64,000 nucleotides of DNA from Phormidesmis priestleyi Ana (GTDB lineage: Bacteria > Cyanobacteriota > Cyanobacteriia > Phormidesmidales > Phormidesmidaceae). The notes under the pieces are model-generated. The model was not told where the DNA came from. It saw nothing but the letters and a program-made list of their open reading frames with translations, and searched no databases. The stretch lies in assembly GCA_001314865.1 (NCBI GenBank), contig LJZR01000006.1, forward strand, positions 124,001-188,000, written 5' to 3'. The stretch's first letter is position 1; each line of letters begins with the position of its first letter. Shown here piece by piece: positions 42,815 to 52,312 of this stretch. A program made the position numbers and the translations under genes.

Positions 42815-43850
42815 CAAGATAGCTCCAAAGCTTTTATGTATGCAATTATACGAGTTCAAAAAAACTCAGTTATGGCCTAACAAGACAAGTGTTCTGTTGT
42901 TGCGCGCTATAAAATAACAGAAAGTATAGATATGAAGAATAGGAATTGAATAAATTGACTATTCGCCTACCTTTCGCAACCCTATCTCGCTTCTCCCGTA
43001 CACATGCAAGTTAAAGACCTTCGCTAAATCCTGTCACCTTCATCCCCAATCTTGTTCGGACACCGTTAAGTCGTCCCTCGGCTGCGTTAGTGCTTTTTTC
43101 CAAAGGGAATAAGGCCCTAGAAATTAGGCGCACTTATATTAAATTCTTCATCCCTAGTGACCAAAACCTAGTGACCAAACTCCGCAACTCCACAAGACAT
43201 TGCAAAATATCTAGCTGTTTCCTTGACCGTTAGCAGTGTCTGAGCCTAACTGTTTCATTTAACGCGCATTTAACGCACAAGAACTCTCTCAGGCATGTAA
43301 GCCATAACAGACAGATAAAGTGTAGATTACAGCCAAAGTGGATTGGCGATTAGGCAAAAATTAGCCCAATTTGCCCCATTATCAAACTGGTCATATACAT
43401 CTATCATTCTTAATTTTTTAAAGGTGTTTACATCTACCCATAGAGGGAGACATATTTACGGACATCCATCATATATTGCGCTGTTGTCTTCCTTAGCCAA
43501 CAATAGAATAAGCAGATGTGCGAAACTCTTTTTATTTCTAATATGTTTTTGAAAAATATGTTTCTAAAACTTGTTTCTGAGAATAGATATGAACAATTCG
43601 TGGAAGATGCTTGTGTTCTTTGTACCCAAGTATATTGTCAGTAAACAAGCGACTGAACCCATCAAAAAAGACTTCATAAGCTCTTCATGGGATCAAGAAT
43701 TTAGTATATATAGAATTCGCGACATGCCCATAGCAATATGTCTATATACGAGCTTCCCTAAAAGGTGGATTGGATCTGAGCGTTGGTAATGCAGGTAGTA
43801 CGGTAATGCAGGTAGTATAAGTACTCGTGTAAATAGCCAGATAAGGACTT
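42815..43850. other. Long intergenic region between the polysaccharide operon and trmFO
   Basis: About 1 kb, AT-rich, upstream of both divergent genes. No convincing coding frame: plus-strand frames at 43343-43552 and 43571-43789 show no family, no signal and no strong ribosome site. A 17-bp unit (GTAATGCAGGTAGTA core) is duplicated at 43786-43819, just before trmFO, and CCTAGTGACCAAA is repeated near 43153-43178. It could hold an unrecognised RNA or decayed gene. Confidence 0.5.
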
Positions 43851-45320
43851 ATGAGTGACCAGCAGCCGATTCATGTGATTGGGGGTGGCCTAGCGGGGAC
43901 GGAGGCAGCTTGGCAGGTGGCTCAAGCTGGAGTGCCGGTAGTGCTACATGAGATGCGTCCACTGAAAAAAAGCCCGGCTCATCACTCTGAGCATTTGGCA
44001 GAGTTGGTGTGCAGCAATTCTTTTGGGGCGATGGGGACGGATCGGGCCTCGGGGCTGCTGCATGAGGAGCTGCGGCGGTTGGGATCGATTGTGATTGGGA
44101 AGGCGGATGAGCATTCGGTGCCTGCGGGCGGTGCGCTGGCGGTTGATCGGGGAGTGTTTGGCGCTGAGCTAACGGCGACGCTCGCGAATCATCCCCTGGT
44201 GGAGCTGCGGCGGGAGGAGGTGCTGAGCCTACCAGCAGATGGCATTACAGTGCTGGCAACCGGGCCGCTGACGAGCAAAGCGCTCAGTGAGGAACTGGAA
44301 CGGTTTGCAGGGCAAGCGTACATGAGCTTTTTTGACGCAGCGAGCCCAATTATTGTCGGCGATTCAATTAATCAAGACATTGCATTTATGGCGTCTCGCT
44401 ATGATCGCGGTGAAGCGGCGTATTTGAATTGTCCGATGAACAAAGCGCAGTATCTCGCTTTTTATCACGAATTATGCGCAGCTGAGCAAGCTGAACTAAA
44501 AGACTTTGAAAGAGAGACGGCGAAGTTTTTTGAGGCTTGTTTGCCGATTGAGGAAATGGCGCGGCGAGGGGAAGATACTATGCGCTATGGGCCTTTAAAG
44601 CCGGTAGGCCTATTTGATACAGAAAAATACGGCGCATTTGATGCACCCGAAAATAAGGTGAATAAGCCCTATGCCGTGATTCAGCTGCGGCAGGAAGATA
44701 AGGCGGGTCAGCTATGGAATATGGTGGGTTTTCAAACCAATTTACGGTGGGGAGAACAGAAGCGCGTGTTTCGGATGATTCCGGGATTGGAGAATGCGGA
44801 GTTTGTCCGAATGGGGGTGATGCATCGTAATACTTTTATTAATTCGCCGGAGTTGTTGAACGGTTCGTTGCAGTTTAAACGACGGCCAACTTTGTTGGCG
44901 GCGGGGCAGTTAGTTGGAACCGAAGGGTATACGGCGGCGATCGCAGGGGGATGGCTAGCGGGCACCAATGCCGCCAGAATCGCTTTAGGAAAAGATCCGT
45001 TAGTATTGCCAGAGACAACAATGCTGGGCGCTTTAATCGGCTTTATTAGTTCTGCTGAGCCCAAGCATTTTCAACCGATACCGCCTAATTTTGGGATTAT
45101 TCCGCCGCTGGCTAAAAAGGTGAGGAATAAGCGGGAGCGATATGGAATGTATCGCGATCGCGCCTTCACCGATCTCCAAACATGGATCAACCAAAGCAAG
45201 CAGAACGATCAGCGCTTACGGCTGCTCCCGCCGATGGATGAGGGTGCCAGTGGATTGGTCAGTAGCCAAGAGATAAATTTCGCTGATGTTGACATGCAGC
45301 GGACGGGTAGCGGCGTATAG
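43851..45320 (+). CDS. trmFO: Methylenetetrahydrofolate-tRNA (uracil-5-)-methyltransferase
   Basis: Folate/FAD-dependent enzyme making m5U54 in tRNA. N-terminal [20 protein letters not shown], then [15 protein letters not shown] and the catalytic-region motif [32 protein letters not shown] and [19 protein letters not shown] are also family blocks. 489 residues, longer than the usual 435-470; the last about 35 residues read over the end of the convergent SDR gene (105-bp overlap), so the tail is probably a late extension. Confidence 0.95.
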   Translation: MSDQQPIHVIGGGLAGTEAAWQVAQAGVPVVLHEMRPLKKSPAHHSEHLAELVCSNSFGAMGTDRASGLLHEELRRLGSIVIGKADEHSVPAGGALAVDRGVFGAELTATLANHPLVELRREEVLSLPADGITVLATGPLTSKALSEELERFAGQAYMSFFDAASPIIVGDSINQDIAFMASRYDRGEAAYLNCPMNKAQYLAFYHELCAAEQAELKDFERETAKFFEACLPIEEMARRGEDTMRYGPLKPVGLFDTEKYGAFDAPENKVNKPYAVIQLRQEDKAGQLWNMVGFQTNLRWGEQKRVFRMIPGLENAEFVRMGVMHRNTFINSPELLNGSLQFKRRPTLLAAGQLVGTEGYTAAIAGGWLAGTNAARIALGKDPLVLPETTMLGALIGFISSAEPKHFQPIPPNFGIIPPLAKKVRNKRERYGMYRDRAFTDLQTWINQSKQNDQRLRLLPPMDEGASGLVSSQEINFADVDMQRTGSGV

Positions 45321-46010
45321 AATGCTGTCGGCGATATCGTCGGCAGTGAGGGCGGTTATGCCGCTGTAAACGCTTTTCGCCCGGTCGGTGTCGCCGCGAA
45401 AGCGAACGTCGCTAAATTCGGTTTCTACCATTCCAGGCTCTATGTTGGTAACGCGAATGGGCGTACCCAGCAGGTCTATTTTGAGTCCTTCGGTGAGGAC
45501 TTTGACGGCGGCTTTCGTGGCGCAGTACACGCTGCCACCTGGGTAGGTATAGCGGGCAGCGACAGAGCCAATATTGATGACATGGCCGCTGTTGCGCTCG
45601 ACCATGCCGGGCACGATTGCCCGTGTCATATACAGCAGTCCTTTAACATTCGTATCAATCATTTCTTCCCAGTCTTGCAGGGGCGCGATGTATTGTTTGT
45701 CGAGCCCGCGACTGAGTCCGGCATTGTTGATGAGAATGTTGATGGCTTGCCAGGATTCAGGAAGATTGGCGATCGCAGTATTGATAGCGTCAGATTGTTG
45801 TATATCTAGCGGGAGCAAAAAGGTTTTAACTGAGTACTTTTGTTGGAGGTCATCGGCGAGCGCTTGTAGTTTGCCCTCGCGGCGAGCACATAAAATGAGC
45901 CGAGCGCCCGCCTCAGCGAAGTAGTGAGCGCAGGCTTCGCCAATGCCGCTGCTAGCTCCGGTGATAAGAACAATTTTGTCAGTGAGTTTGTGAGCAAACG
46001 AAATAGGCAT
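45216..46010 (-). CDS. Short-chain dehydrogenase/reductase (YdfG-like)
   Basis: 264 residues. Cofactor motif [28 protein letters not shown], catalytic Ser in [12 protein letters not shown] and [11 protein letters not shown] (Tyr and Lys). Resembles the YdfG group of 3-hydroxy acid dehydrogenases; substrate uncertain. Its 3' end overlaps trmFO tail to tail. Confidence 0.92.
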   Translation of the reverse strand: MPISFAHKLTDKIVLITGASSGIGEACAHYFAEAGARLILCARREGKLQALADDLQQKYSVKTFLLPLDIQQSDAINTAIANLPESWQAINILINNAGLSRGLDKQYIAPLQDWEEMIDTNVKGLLYMTRAIVPGMVERNSGHVINIGSVAARYTYPGGSVYCATKAAVKVLTEGLKIDLLGTPIRVTNIEPGMVETEFSDVRFRGDTDRAKSVYSGITALTADDIADSILYAATRPLHVNISEIYLLATDQSTGTLIHRREQP

Positions 46011-46066
46011 AAGAGTACGATTGGGGTTTAAAATTTACGCGGAAGTCGCTGGCGTGTCTGTATAGA

Positions 46067-46110
46067 GTCTTACACTCATAGAATCTTACACTCATAGAAT
46101 CTTACAGACT
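46067..46110. repeat. 16-bp tandem repeat, two and a half copies, intergenic
   Basis: AGTCTTACACTCATAG, AATCTTACACTCATAG, AATCTTACAG, in the promoter gap between the SDR and hydrolase genes. Confidence 0.92.
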
Positions 46111-46220
46111 TAACATAACAAGCGTCTTACACTTTCCTAAAAACAAAGGGACAAAAAAGTCTAGTATTTTAATGTTTGCCGTAGCATGAACAAGGATGTT
46201 TTTCAAAGATGTTTTTTTGA

Positions 46221-47069
46221 ATGGGAAAGTGGCCTGAGTTGCGAAACCTTCAGTCAGTTTTAGCGATCGCATTCATTGCGTACAGCATCTTTGCGATCTA
46301 CATCTTTTTATGGGCAGATAGGCTGATCTTTTTGCCGCCACCTGCGAGCTATCGCCACAGTCCTGCGACAGATGTGAGTGCAATCAACATTTTGACCGGA
46401 TATGGAGAGGTGATCGCAGCGCGCTACCTGCCTAACCCACAAAGCCAATACACGCTTTTGTACAGCCATGGCAATGCGTCGGATATTGGTACCGTTGCAC
46501 CTATTTTACAAGCGCTATATGACCGAGGCTTTTCGGTTATGGCTTACGACTATCCAGGCTACGGCCACAGCACAGGCACCCCCTCAGAGTCGGGCGCTTA
46601 CCATGCCCTTGAGACGGTTTACCGCTATCTCACAGATTATTTAGATGTGCTGCCAGCGCAGATTATTTTACATGGGCAGTCATTAGGCGGTGGCCCCAGT
46701 ACCTATTTAGCGGCGAAAGCGCCCGTTGCTGGGTTAATTTTAGAGAGTACGTTTGCAACTGTTTTTCAGGTTGCTTTCCCCTTTCGCATTCTACCGTTTG
46801 AAAAGTTCCCGAACATTCGCCGCATTGGTCACATTACCTGTCCGCTGCTCATCCTTCATGGCACCGCCGATCAAACAATTCCCTTTCACCATAGTGAGGC
46901 GCTACTGGCCGCAGCGCCAGAACCTAAGCAGTTAGTAGCGATAGAAGGGGCCGGTCACAACGATATGCTAAGGATCAATGAGGCGCTCTATTTAAACAGC
47001 ATCCAAAAATTTGCAGAGAGTTTGGTGCCGGTTAACACTTCACAATCTTCTTCTTTAAATAGAAACTAG
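46221..47069 (+). CDS. Alpha/beta hydrolase (BEM46/ABHD-like)
   Basis: 282 residues. An N-terminal hydrophobic segment (AIAFIAYSIFAIYIFLW) anchors it; then oxyanion region YSHGNASDIGT, nucleophile elbow HGQSLGGG, acid in HGTADQTIP and His in EGAGHNDML give a complete catalytic triad. Probably a membrane-bound esterase or acyl-hydrolase; substrate unknown. The following phosphatase-like gene starts 37 bp later. Confidence 0.9.
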   Translation: MGKWPELRNLQSVLAIAFIAYSIFAIYIFLWADRLIFLPPPASYRHSPATDVSAINILTGYGEVIAARYLPNPQSQYTLLYSHGNASDIGTVAPILQALYDRGFSVMAYDYPGYGHSTGTPSESGAYHALETVYRYLTDYLDVLPAQIILHGQSLGGGPSTYLAAKAPVAGLILESTFATVFQVAFPFRILPFEKFPNIRRIGHITCPLLILHGTADQTIPFHHSEALLAAAPEPKQLVAIEGAGHNDMLRINEALYLNSIQKFAESLVPVNTSQSSSLNRN

Positions 47070-47106
47070 AGTAAAGCGAACCCCCACGACCCATACGGCA
47101 TAACCT

Positions 47107-48000
47107 TTGGCAGCTCACTTTTTACTCATATTTTTAGACGGACTGGGGCTAGGCAAAATCGGCCCCGATAATCCGCTGAGTGAGCCCGCAGCCATGCCGT
47201 TTTTAACGCACTATTTAGGCCAGCCCTTAATAGCCAAAGCCCAATCTGTACAACAGAATGTACTCCTTAAGCCCATTGATGCCACACTAGGCGTCGCAGG
47301 GCTACCTCAAAGCGCAACCGGCCAAACGACCCTTTATACCGGGCAAAACGCACCAAAGTTTTTAGGGCGGCATCAGTCAGGGTTTGCCAACGGCTCATTG
47401 CGATCGCTCATTGATCACTATGGCCTGTTCCGCAGAGCCCTGTTACAAGGCAAAACAGCCACACTCGCCAACGCTTATTCGCCTGAGTATTTTTATGCGA
47501 TCGCCCAACGCAAACGCCGCTACTCCGTTTGCACATTGCTAAACCTGTTAGCCCAACTTCCGTTTAGAATGCAGTACGAATACGACCAAGAAAAAGCCCT
47601 GTACTGGAACATCACCGGTGAAGCTCCCCCGCAAATAAAGGAAGCAAGAAACCCCATTTCACCCCAGCTCGCCGGGCAGCGATTAGCCGCCCTTAGCGCA
47701 GAATATGGAGTCACCCTGTTTGAAAGCTATTTAACCGATTACGCCGGTCATGCACAAGACAAAGCAAGCGCAGTCAAGTATTTACAGCGAATAGATTCGT
47801 TCTTGCAAAGTACAATCCACCACCTACCGCCCCATGTCACCCTCTTGGTAACCAGCGACCATGGCAATGTAGAAAATCTCTCAACCAAGCACCATACGCT
47901 TAACCCAGTGCCTTTGCTAGCCGTTGGCATTCATGCTCACGATTTTGCCCCCGTCATCAACCTAACCGGCATTACACCCAAAATTCTAGCGCTGCTATAA
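47107..48000 (+). CDS. Alkaline-phosphatase-superfamily metalloenzyme (phosphoglycerate mutase-like)
   Basis: 297 residues with a TTG start at 47107; an in-frame stop just upstream excludes an earlier one. FLLIFLDGLGLGKIG carries the first metal Asp, LPQSATGQTTLYTGQNA has the Ser/Thr nucleophile region, and LLVTSDHGNVENLS has the C-terminal Asp/His metal ligands. Related to cofactor-independent phosphoglycerate mutase and phosphopentomutase but shorter, so the reaction is unknown. Likely cotranscribed with the hydrolase. Confidence 0.82.
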   Translation: MAAHFLLIFLDGLGLGKIGPDNPLSEPAAMPFLTHYLGQPLIAKAQSVQQNVLLKPIDATLGVAGLPQSATGQTTLYTGQNAPKFLGRHQSGFANGSLRSLIDHYGLFRRALLQGKTATLANAYSPEYFYAIAQRKRRYSVCTLLNLLAQLPFRMQYEYDQEKALYWNITGEAPPQIKEARNPISPQLAGQRLAALSAEYGVTLFESYLTDYAGHAQDKASAVKYLQRIDSFLQSTIHHLPPHVTLLVTSDHGNVENLSTKHHTLNPVPLLAVGIHAHDFAPVINLTGITPKILALL

Positions 48001-48373
48001 CCTAAAGCCTTTCTGGAGCGGCGAAATCTTGCTCTCGCGAGTTCTTATTTAATCTCTGCCTTTAGGAACGTGTTGCAGTCATAAGATTACCGCCAATATG
48101 GATTGAGTTCCTTTGTTTGCTTTGGAAGGTCGAATTAATTTGTAGATATTGAACGCCCCCTCTAAAAAGAGAAGATTTATCCCTTGAGTCAATAATGGGT
48201 TTCCCAAAATTTTGGGAGAGGCCGAACTCAGAACCCCCCAAATTTGGGGGGCAGGGGGGCAATGCAGTCATTCTGTTGCCCTCATAGGTTTAATTATGCT
48301 GAGCTATTTACGCTTAGTTACTTACAAGGTTCCATACAGAAACTAACCACTCGGGTTAAACCAGACCAAAACA
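48001..48373. other. Intergenic region with paired palindromes
   Basis: About 370 bases. It holds TCCCAAAATTTTGGGA (48202-48217) and CCCCCCAAATTTGGGGGG (48234-48251), both perfect palindromes, followed by GCAGGGGGGC. This looks like a small dispersed repeat of the kind common in cyanobacterial intergenic DNA. No gene recognised. Confidence 0.65.
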
Positions 48374-49657
48374 ATGGACCCTAAAATCATTTTGTACATT
48401 TTCTTTGGTTTAGCGCTGCTAGGATTTACCTGGCTGCCTACACTAAAGGGCGCTCGCTTTATCAATATTCCGCTGCTGTATTTTTTTTTGGCGGCACTGC
48501 TTTTTGGCACAGTGGCGAGTCTTCCGACCCTAAACCCCGTCAGCAATGACCTGCATACCGAAGTGACTGAGTATATCACCGAGCTAATAGTCATTCTCTC
48601 CTTGGCAGGCGCGGGCCTTTCTATTGATCGGAGCTTTCGGATACGAACCTGGATGGCTACCCTACGGTTGCTATGTATCGCTATGCCAATTTGTATCGCA
48701 GCAGCGGCAGGATTGGGCATCTGGCTATTTGGGTTGCCGCTAGCCGATGCTATTTTACTCGGCGCTTGCTTAGCACCGACTGATCCGGTGATGGCCCATA
48801 GCGTGCAGGTAGGGCCGCCCAACAAAGGAGGAGAAGACCCTGCCCGGTTTAGCCTAACCACTGAGGCCGGGTTAAACGATGGGTTGGCGTTTCCGTTTGT
48901 ATACCTGGCTTTGGGCGTGGCCGAGCACAATGGTCAGTTAGGCAGCTGGCTAGTAAACTGGACTGCCTACGACCTGATCTATCGGGTGACAATGGGTACG
49001 GTTGTGGGTATTGCCATTGGCTGGCTGCTGGCCCACTATGTGTTTCGCATTTCGGATGAGGCAGAGCGGGAAGATACTCGTGAAGGCCTGTTTGTAATGG
49101 CGGCGATATTTTTGGCCTATGGTGTAGCAGAAGCGATGCATGGCTATGGTTTTTTGGCAGTATTTGTAGCGGCGGCAGCGCAACGGCAAAATGTTGACAA
49201 ATACAATGAGTACTATCAAAAGCCCTATCAGTTTGCGACTCAGCTAGAGCGGATTATGGCCGGTCTGCTGTTTATTGCGCTTGGTGGCCTTGTCGCAACG
49301 ACTGATTTAAATTTGCTGAACTGGCAAAATTTTGAATTTGCGATATTGTTTATTTTCTTAGCACGGCCCGTATCTGGCCTATTGTCGCTAGCTAGGATGA
49401 AGCTTTCTAAGCTAGAAAAGGGGGCGATCGCATTCTTAGGCATTCGCGGCTTTGGATCTTTTTACTACCTAGCCTATGCCCAAAACAACGGCAGCTTCGC
49501 TGAAATGAACCAGCTATGGAGCATCGTGACGATTACAGTGCTGATTTCTCTTTTTGTTCACGGCAACACGGCGACAATGGCCATGCGATGGATAGACCAT
49601 AGACAGAGTAGAAAAGCCCAAAGAAGACAGCATATAGACCCTTCACCGCCTTCTTAA
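48374..49657 (+). CDS. CPA1-family cation/proton antiporter
   Basis: 427 residues, about 12 membrane helices. DAILLGACLAPTDPVMAHSV holds the transport-site Asp and TTEAGLNDGLAFPFVYLAL the Asn-Asp pair. Second antiporter of this family in the window but not close to the one at 5-7 kb. The loop QVGPPNKGGEDPARF is typical of the subgroup. Overlaps the convergent lipid kinase by 4 bp. Confidence 0.9.
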   Translation: MDPKIILYIFFGLALLGFTWLPTLKGARFINIPLLYFFLAALLFGTVASLPTLNPVSNDLHTEVTEYITELIVILSLAGAGLSIDRSFRIRTWMATLRLLCIAMPICIAAAAGLGIWLFGLPLADAILLGACLAPTDPVMAHSVQVGPPNKGGEDPARFSLTTEAGLNDGLAFPFVYLALGVAEHNGQLGSWLVNWTAYDLIYRVTMGTVVGIAIGWLLAHYVFRISDEAEREDTREGLFVMAAIFLAYGVAEAMHGYGFLAVFVAAAAQRQNVDKYNEYYQKPYQFATQLERIMAGLLFIALGGLVATTDLNLLNWQNFEFAILFIFLARPVSGLLSLARMKLSKLEKGAIAFLGIRGFGSFYYLAYAQNNGSFAEMNQLWSIVTITVLISLFVHGNTATMAMRWIDHRQSRKAQRRQHIDPSPPS

Positions 49658-50652
49658 GCAGACTGAGTTTTGGGCGACCGTCCCTCTTTGTATCTAATAT
49701 CTAGCCCTGGCAGTCCTGCTAGCTTTTCAGGAGGATCAAAGTTACTGTCTGCCGGAACAATGAGCGTTAGCCCTTTAGGGATACACACAATCTCCACAGG
49801 CGTTTCGCCAATAATTTCGCCATCAAGTACAACGTTTTGAGGGGGTTCGGTGGCAATCCTAACCGCTTGGCAACGAAAGTAGCCGATATCTTCTCGATTG
49901 GTAGATCGTCTATTAAGGGCAGATTGAAAAAGGTTGTAAGAGGCTGCGATCGCGCCTCCTGTCCCTGCGGGCGCAAAAATAGTCACATCTAGCAAACCGT
50001 CATAGGGAACGACCGTCGGGGTTCCCTGAGCCAACACAGAAGTCGCAGGCGCAATATTTGCAACTGTAACGCCAGAAGCTTCAACCTGAATAACTCGATC
50101 AAAGGTTTCTAGCTCTACCTTAAAAATATCTAAATCTTGTACCTGCTGGAAAGCGGAGAGGATGTAAGCAGCCGTACCAATTCGGTCTTTTAGCTGACGG
50201 TTGGCCTGTAAAATCACATCAGCCTCTAAGCCAATACCGGCTAGCAGCATTAGGGGCTTACCATTACAGTTAGCAACATCTACCTGAATGGTGGTGCTTT
50301 CTAAAATAGTTTCAGTGGCAATGCGAACATTATTGGAAATACCGAAGGCGACAGCGATCGCATTCGCGGTTCCCCGCGGCACAATCCCCAATGGAATAGG
50401 TCTTTCAATCAGCGCACCAGCGACCGCAGAGACTGTTCCATCCCCTCCCGAAGCAATCACACAGTCAGCCCCATTCTCAACAGCTATTTTAGCCAACTGA
50501 TCTGCCGCCTGGCTTGGCGTTGTTTCTAGCACCGTCAGATTTGCTTTCCCTTCCGTTTTCTCATCAATGATGCTTTGAATAATTGCCAACTCACTGACAG
50601 GATCGCCCTGACCAGAGACCGGATTAAAAATGAGATAAATATCTTTAAACAT
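49654..50652 (-). CDS. YegS/diacylglycerol-kinase-type lipid kinase
   Basis: 332 residues. NPVSGQGDPVSELAII near the N-terminus and the catalytic glycine loop CVIASGGDGTVSAVAGAL are the DAGK signature; LGIVPRGTANAIAVAFGI is the second family block. The C-terminal beta sandwich ends with DGEIIGETPVEIVCIPK. Phosphorylates a lipid such as diacylglycerol. MscS lies 73 bp upstream on the same strand. Confidence 0.92.
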   Translation of the reverse strand: MFKDIYLIFNPVSGQGDPVSELAIIQSIIDEKTEGKANLTVLETTPSQAADQLAKIAVENGADCVIASGGDGTVSAVAGALIERPIPLGIVPRGTANAIAVAFGISNNVRIATETILESTTIQVDVANCNGKPLMLLAGIGLEADVILQANRQLKDRIGTAAYILSAFQQVQDLDIFKVELETFDRVIQVEASGVTVANIAPATSVLAQGTPTVVPYDGLLDVTIFAPAGTGGAIAASYNLFQSALNRRSTNREDIGYFRCQAVRIATEPPQNVVLDGEIIGETPVEIVCIPKGLTLIVPADSNFDPPEKLAGLPGLDIRYKEGRSPKTQSA

Positions 50653-50725
50653 AGGGTCTCATCGGCTGTATAAGTAAGTCATTATTTTATTTACAGCCAT
50701 ATCTTTCCTGTATCTACGGTATGGT

Positions 50726-51727
50726 TTAACGATTGATTGGACTCTTAGCAGACGATTCTATCGGAACGCCGTCTTGTGTAGCATGGTCTTGTGTAGCATT
50801 GTCTTGGAAGGCATTGTCTTGGAAGGCATTGTCTTGGAAGGCATTGTCTTGAGAGAAATTGTCCTGCGGGGCATTGTCTTGATATTTTTGCTGATCAAAA
50901 TGATAAACAGTCCGAATAGGATACGGAATATTAATATCCGCTTCATCGCAGGCATGCTTTATTGCCATTATTACCTGCGTCTTAATCCGACGTACGCTTT
51001 TTTGTTCTGAATGAGTCCAGTAACGCACCATAATATCAATTGAGCTATCACCAAACCCAACAACATCAATCTCTACCGAAGGATTTGATCGAATCTCTTC
51101 AACGCTTTGAGCTGCTTTTTTCAAGGTACTAACCGCATGAGGAAGAGGCGTATTATAATCCACACCAATGGCAAGATCCGTTCTGCGATTAGGCCGACCG
51201 GTCATCACCTGCACCGGACTGGTAAATACAATAGAGTTAGGAACCACAACAATCTCGCCTTGATAAGTGCAAATTTGGGTTGAGCGGAGCGCAATCTCTT
51301 CAACCGTTCCTTCATAATCATCAACGATAATTTGATCACCTAAAGAAAACGGCTCTTGTAAAAGTAAAAGAATACCTGATAAAAAATTCTTAAAAATATC
51401 TTGAAAAGCAAATCCAATCGCAACAGATCCTAACCCTAGTAAGGCAATCAAATCTGTAAGGCCAACGTCAGGAAAAGCAATGATACAAGCGATCAAAATG
51501 CCCACTGTCCAAGTTGCGGCGTAGGCAGTTTGTATCAATAAGGAGCGTAAGGATGCGCTTTTAAGTGCTTTGCAAGCAACTTTGCTGACCCCTTTGCGAA
51601 CTATCTGAGCAGCTGGGCGAGTGCATATCAAAACAACAATTGCAAGAACCACGCCCGGAAGCAAAATGACGCCCTGACCAACTAATTCAATTAATCTGCC
51701 ACGGACTTCCTCAATTAAAGAATCCAT
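50726..51727 (-). CDS. MscS-family mechanosensitive channel with repeat tail
   Basis: 333 residues. Three membrane helices with the pore-lining helix about residues 85-110 (LIALLGLGSVAIGFAFQDIF), then FLSGILLLLQEPFSLGDQI and the beta domain VDDYEGTVEEIALRSTQI. Opens under membrane tension to release solutes. The tail after residue about 280 is a repeat of QDNAF/QDNAT encoded by seven 15-bp units (50771-50875), with high Asp/Asn content, likely disordered. Confidence 0.92.
   Translation of the reverse strand: MDSLIEEVRGRLIELVGQGVILLPGVVLAIVVLICTRPAAQIVRKGVSKVACKALKSASLRSLLIQTAYAATWTVGILIACIIAFPDVGLTDLIALLGLGSVAIGFAFQDIFKNFLSGILLLLQEPFSLGDQIIVDDYEGTVEEIALRSTQICTYQGEIVVVPNSIVFTSPVQVMTGRPNRRTDLAIGVDYNTPLPHAVSTLKKAAQSVEEIRSNPSVEIDVVGFGDSSIDIMVRYWTHSEQKSVRRIKTQVIMAIKHACDEADINIPYPIRTVYHFDQQKYQDNAPQDNFSQDNAFQDNAFQDNAFQDNATQDHATQDGVPIESSAKSPINR
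50771..50875. repeat. 15-bp tandem repeat, seven copies, in the MscS tail
   Basis: Unit GTCTTGGAAGGCATT, three exact central copies flanked by diverged ones. Confidence 0.95.
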
Positions 51728-51963
51728 ATATCAGGGATTACTATGTTTAAATAAAAATACTGTAGTAGCAACTGTTGGTTGTTGGTAGGTATGTTCGGTG
51801 AGGATACCTGTTGCAGAGGGGACATGAGCTACCTTAGAAGAATAGTGTATAGAAGAATAGTGTAACCTCCACCGTAACTCCTAATATGCCCCCATCTGAC
51901 ACTCCACATAATCGGGTGAAGCCCAATATTGGCGCTAGCATCCGGTGCCCTAGCACTCTGGTA

Positions 51964-52029
51964 AACTAGCGCCAATGAACTAGCGCCCATAAACTAGCGC
52001 CAATGAACTAACGCCCATAAACTAACGCC
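51964..52029. repeat. 14-bp repeat in alternating 28-bp units, reaching a stop codon
   Basis: AACTAGCGCCAATG and AACTAGCGCCCATA alternate (four full units and one partial). The last unit supplies the TAG stop (52022-52024) of the minus-strand gene. Confidence 0.92.
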
Positions 52030-52312
52030 AAGTTCGCTCACCCGCTTCGTTAACACGAGCTTCACGAATCACATCAGAAATCTCTTCTGCATCCTCAACG
52101 TGATGAAGCGCTTTTTTCTCCCCATCCTCTCCCTCTACTTCAAAGTAGGTCGGAACTTCAATAGGGTTACCTAGCACATCTTCGTAGGCAACTGCTACTT
52201 TCTTGCTTTTCTCTTCTACCGAGGCATCAGGCGACATTTTCTTGTCACCAGGGTTGATGTGCTCTGTACCCGGTTCGTTGGGTTCTCTTGGATCGGTATT
52301 TTCAGTGGTCAT
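52022..52312 (-). CDS. Small acidic hypothetical protein coupled to the DUF2267 gene
   Basis: 96 residues from the ATG at 52312 (MTTENTDPREPNEPG), whose first base overlaps the upstream stop as TAATG, so translation is probably coupled. The N-terminal half is rich in Pro/Glu/Asp and likely disordered; the rest (VAVAYEDVLGNPIEVPTYFE) may fold as a small beta unit. Not recognised. No cysteine and no membrane span. Confidence 0.72.
   Translation of the reverse strand: MTTENTDPREPNEPGTEHINPGDKKMSPDASVEEKSKKVAVAYEDVLGNPIEVPTYFEVEGEDGEKKALHHVEDAEEISDVIREARVNEAGERTWR

Noticed and set aside
43343-43789. Two short plus-strand frames in the gap before trmFO
   Set aside because: No family pattern, no ribosome site of quality, AT-rich composition like the surrounding spacer.
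48202-48251. Insertion sequence remnant
   Set aside because: No transposase frame nearby and no target duplication seen; left as a small palindromic repeat.
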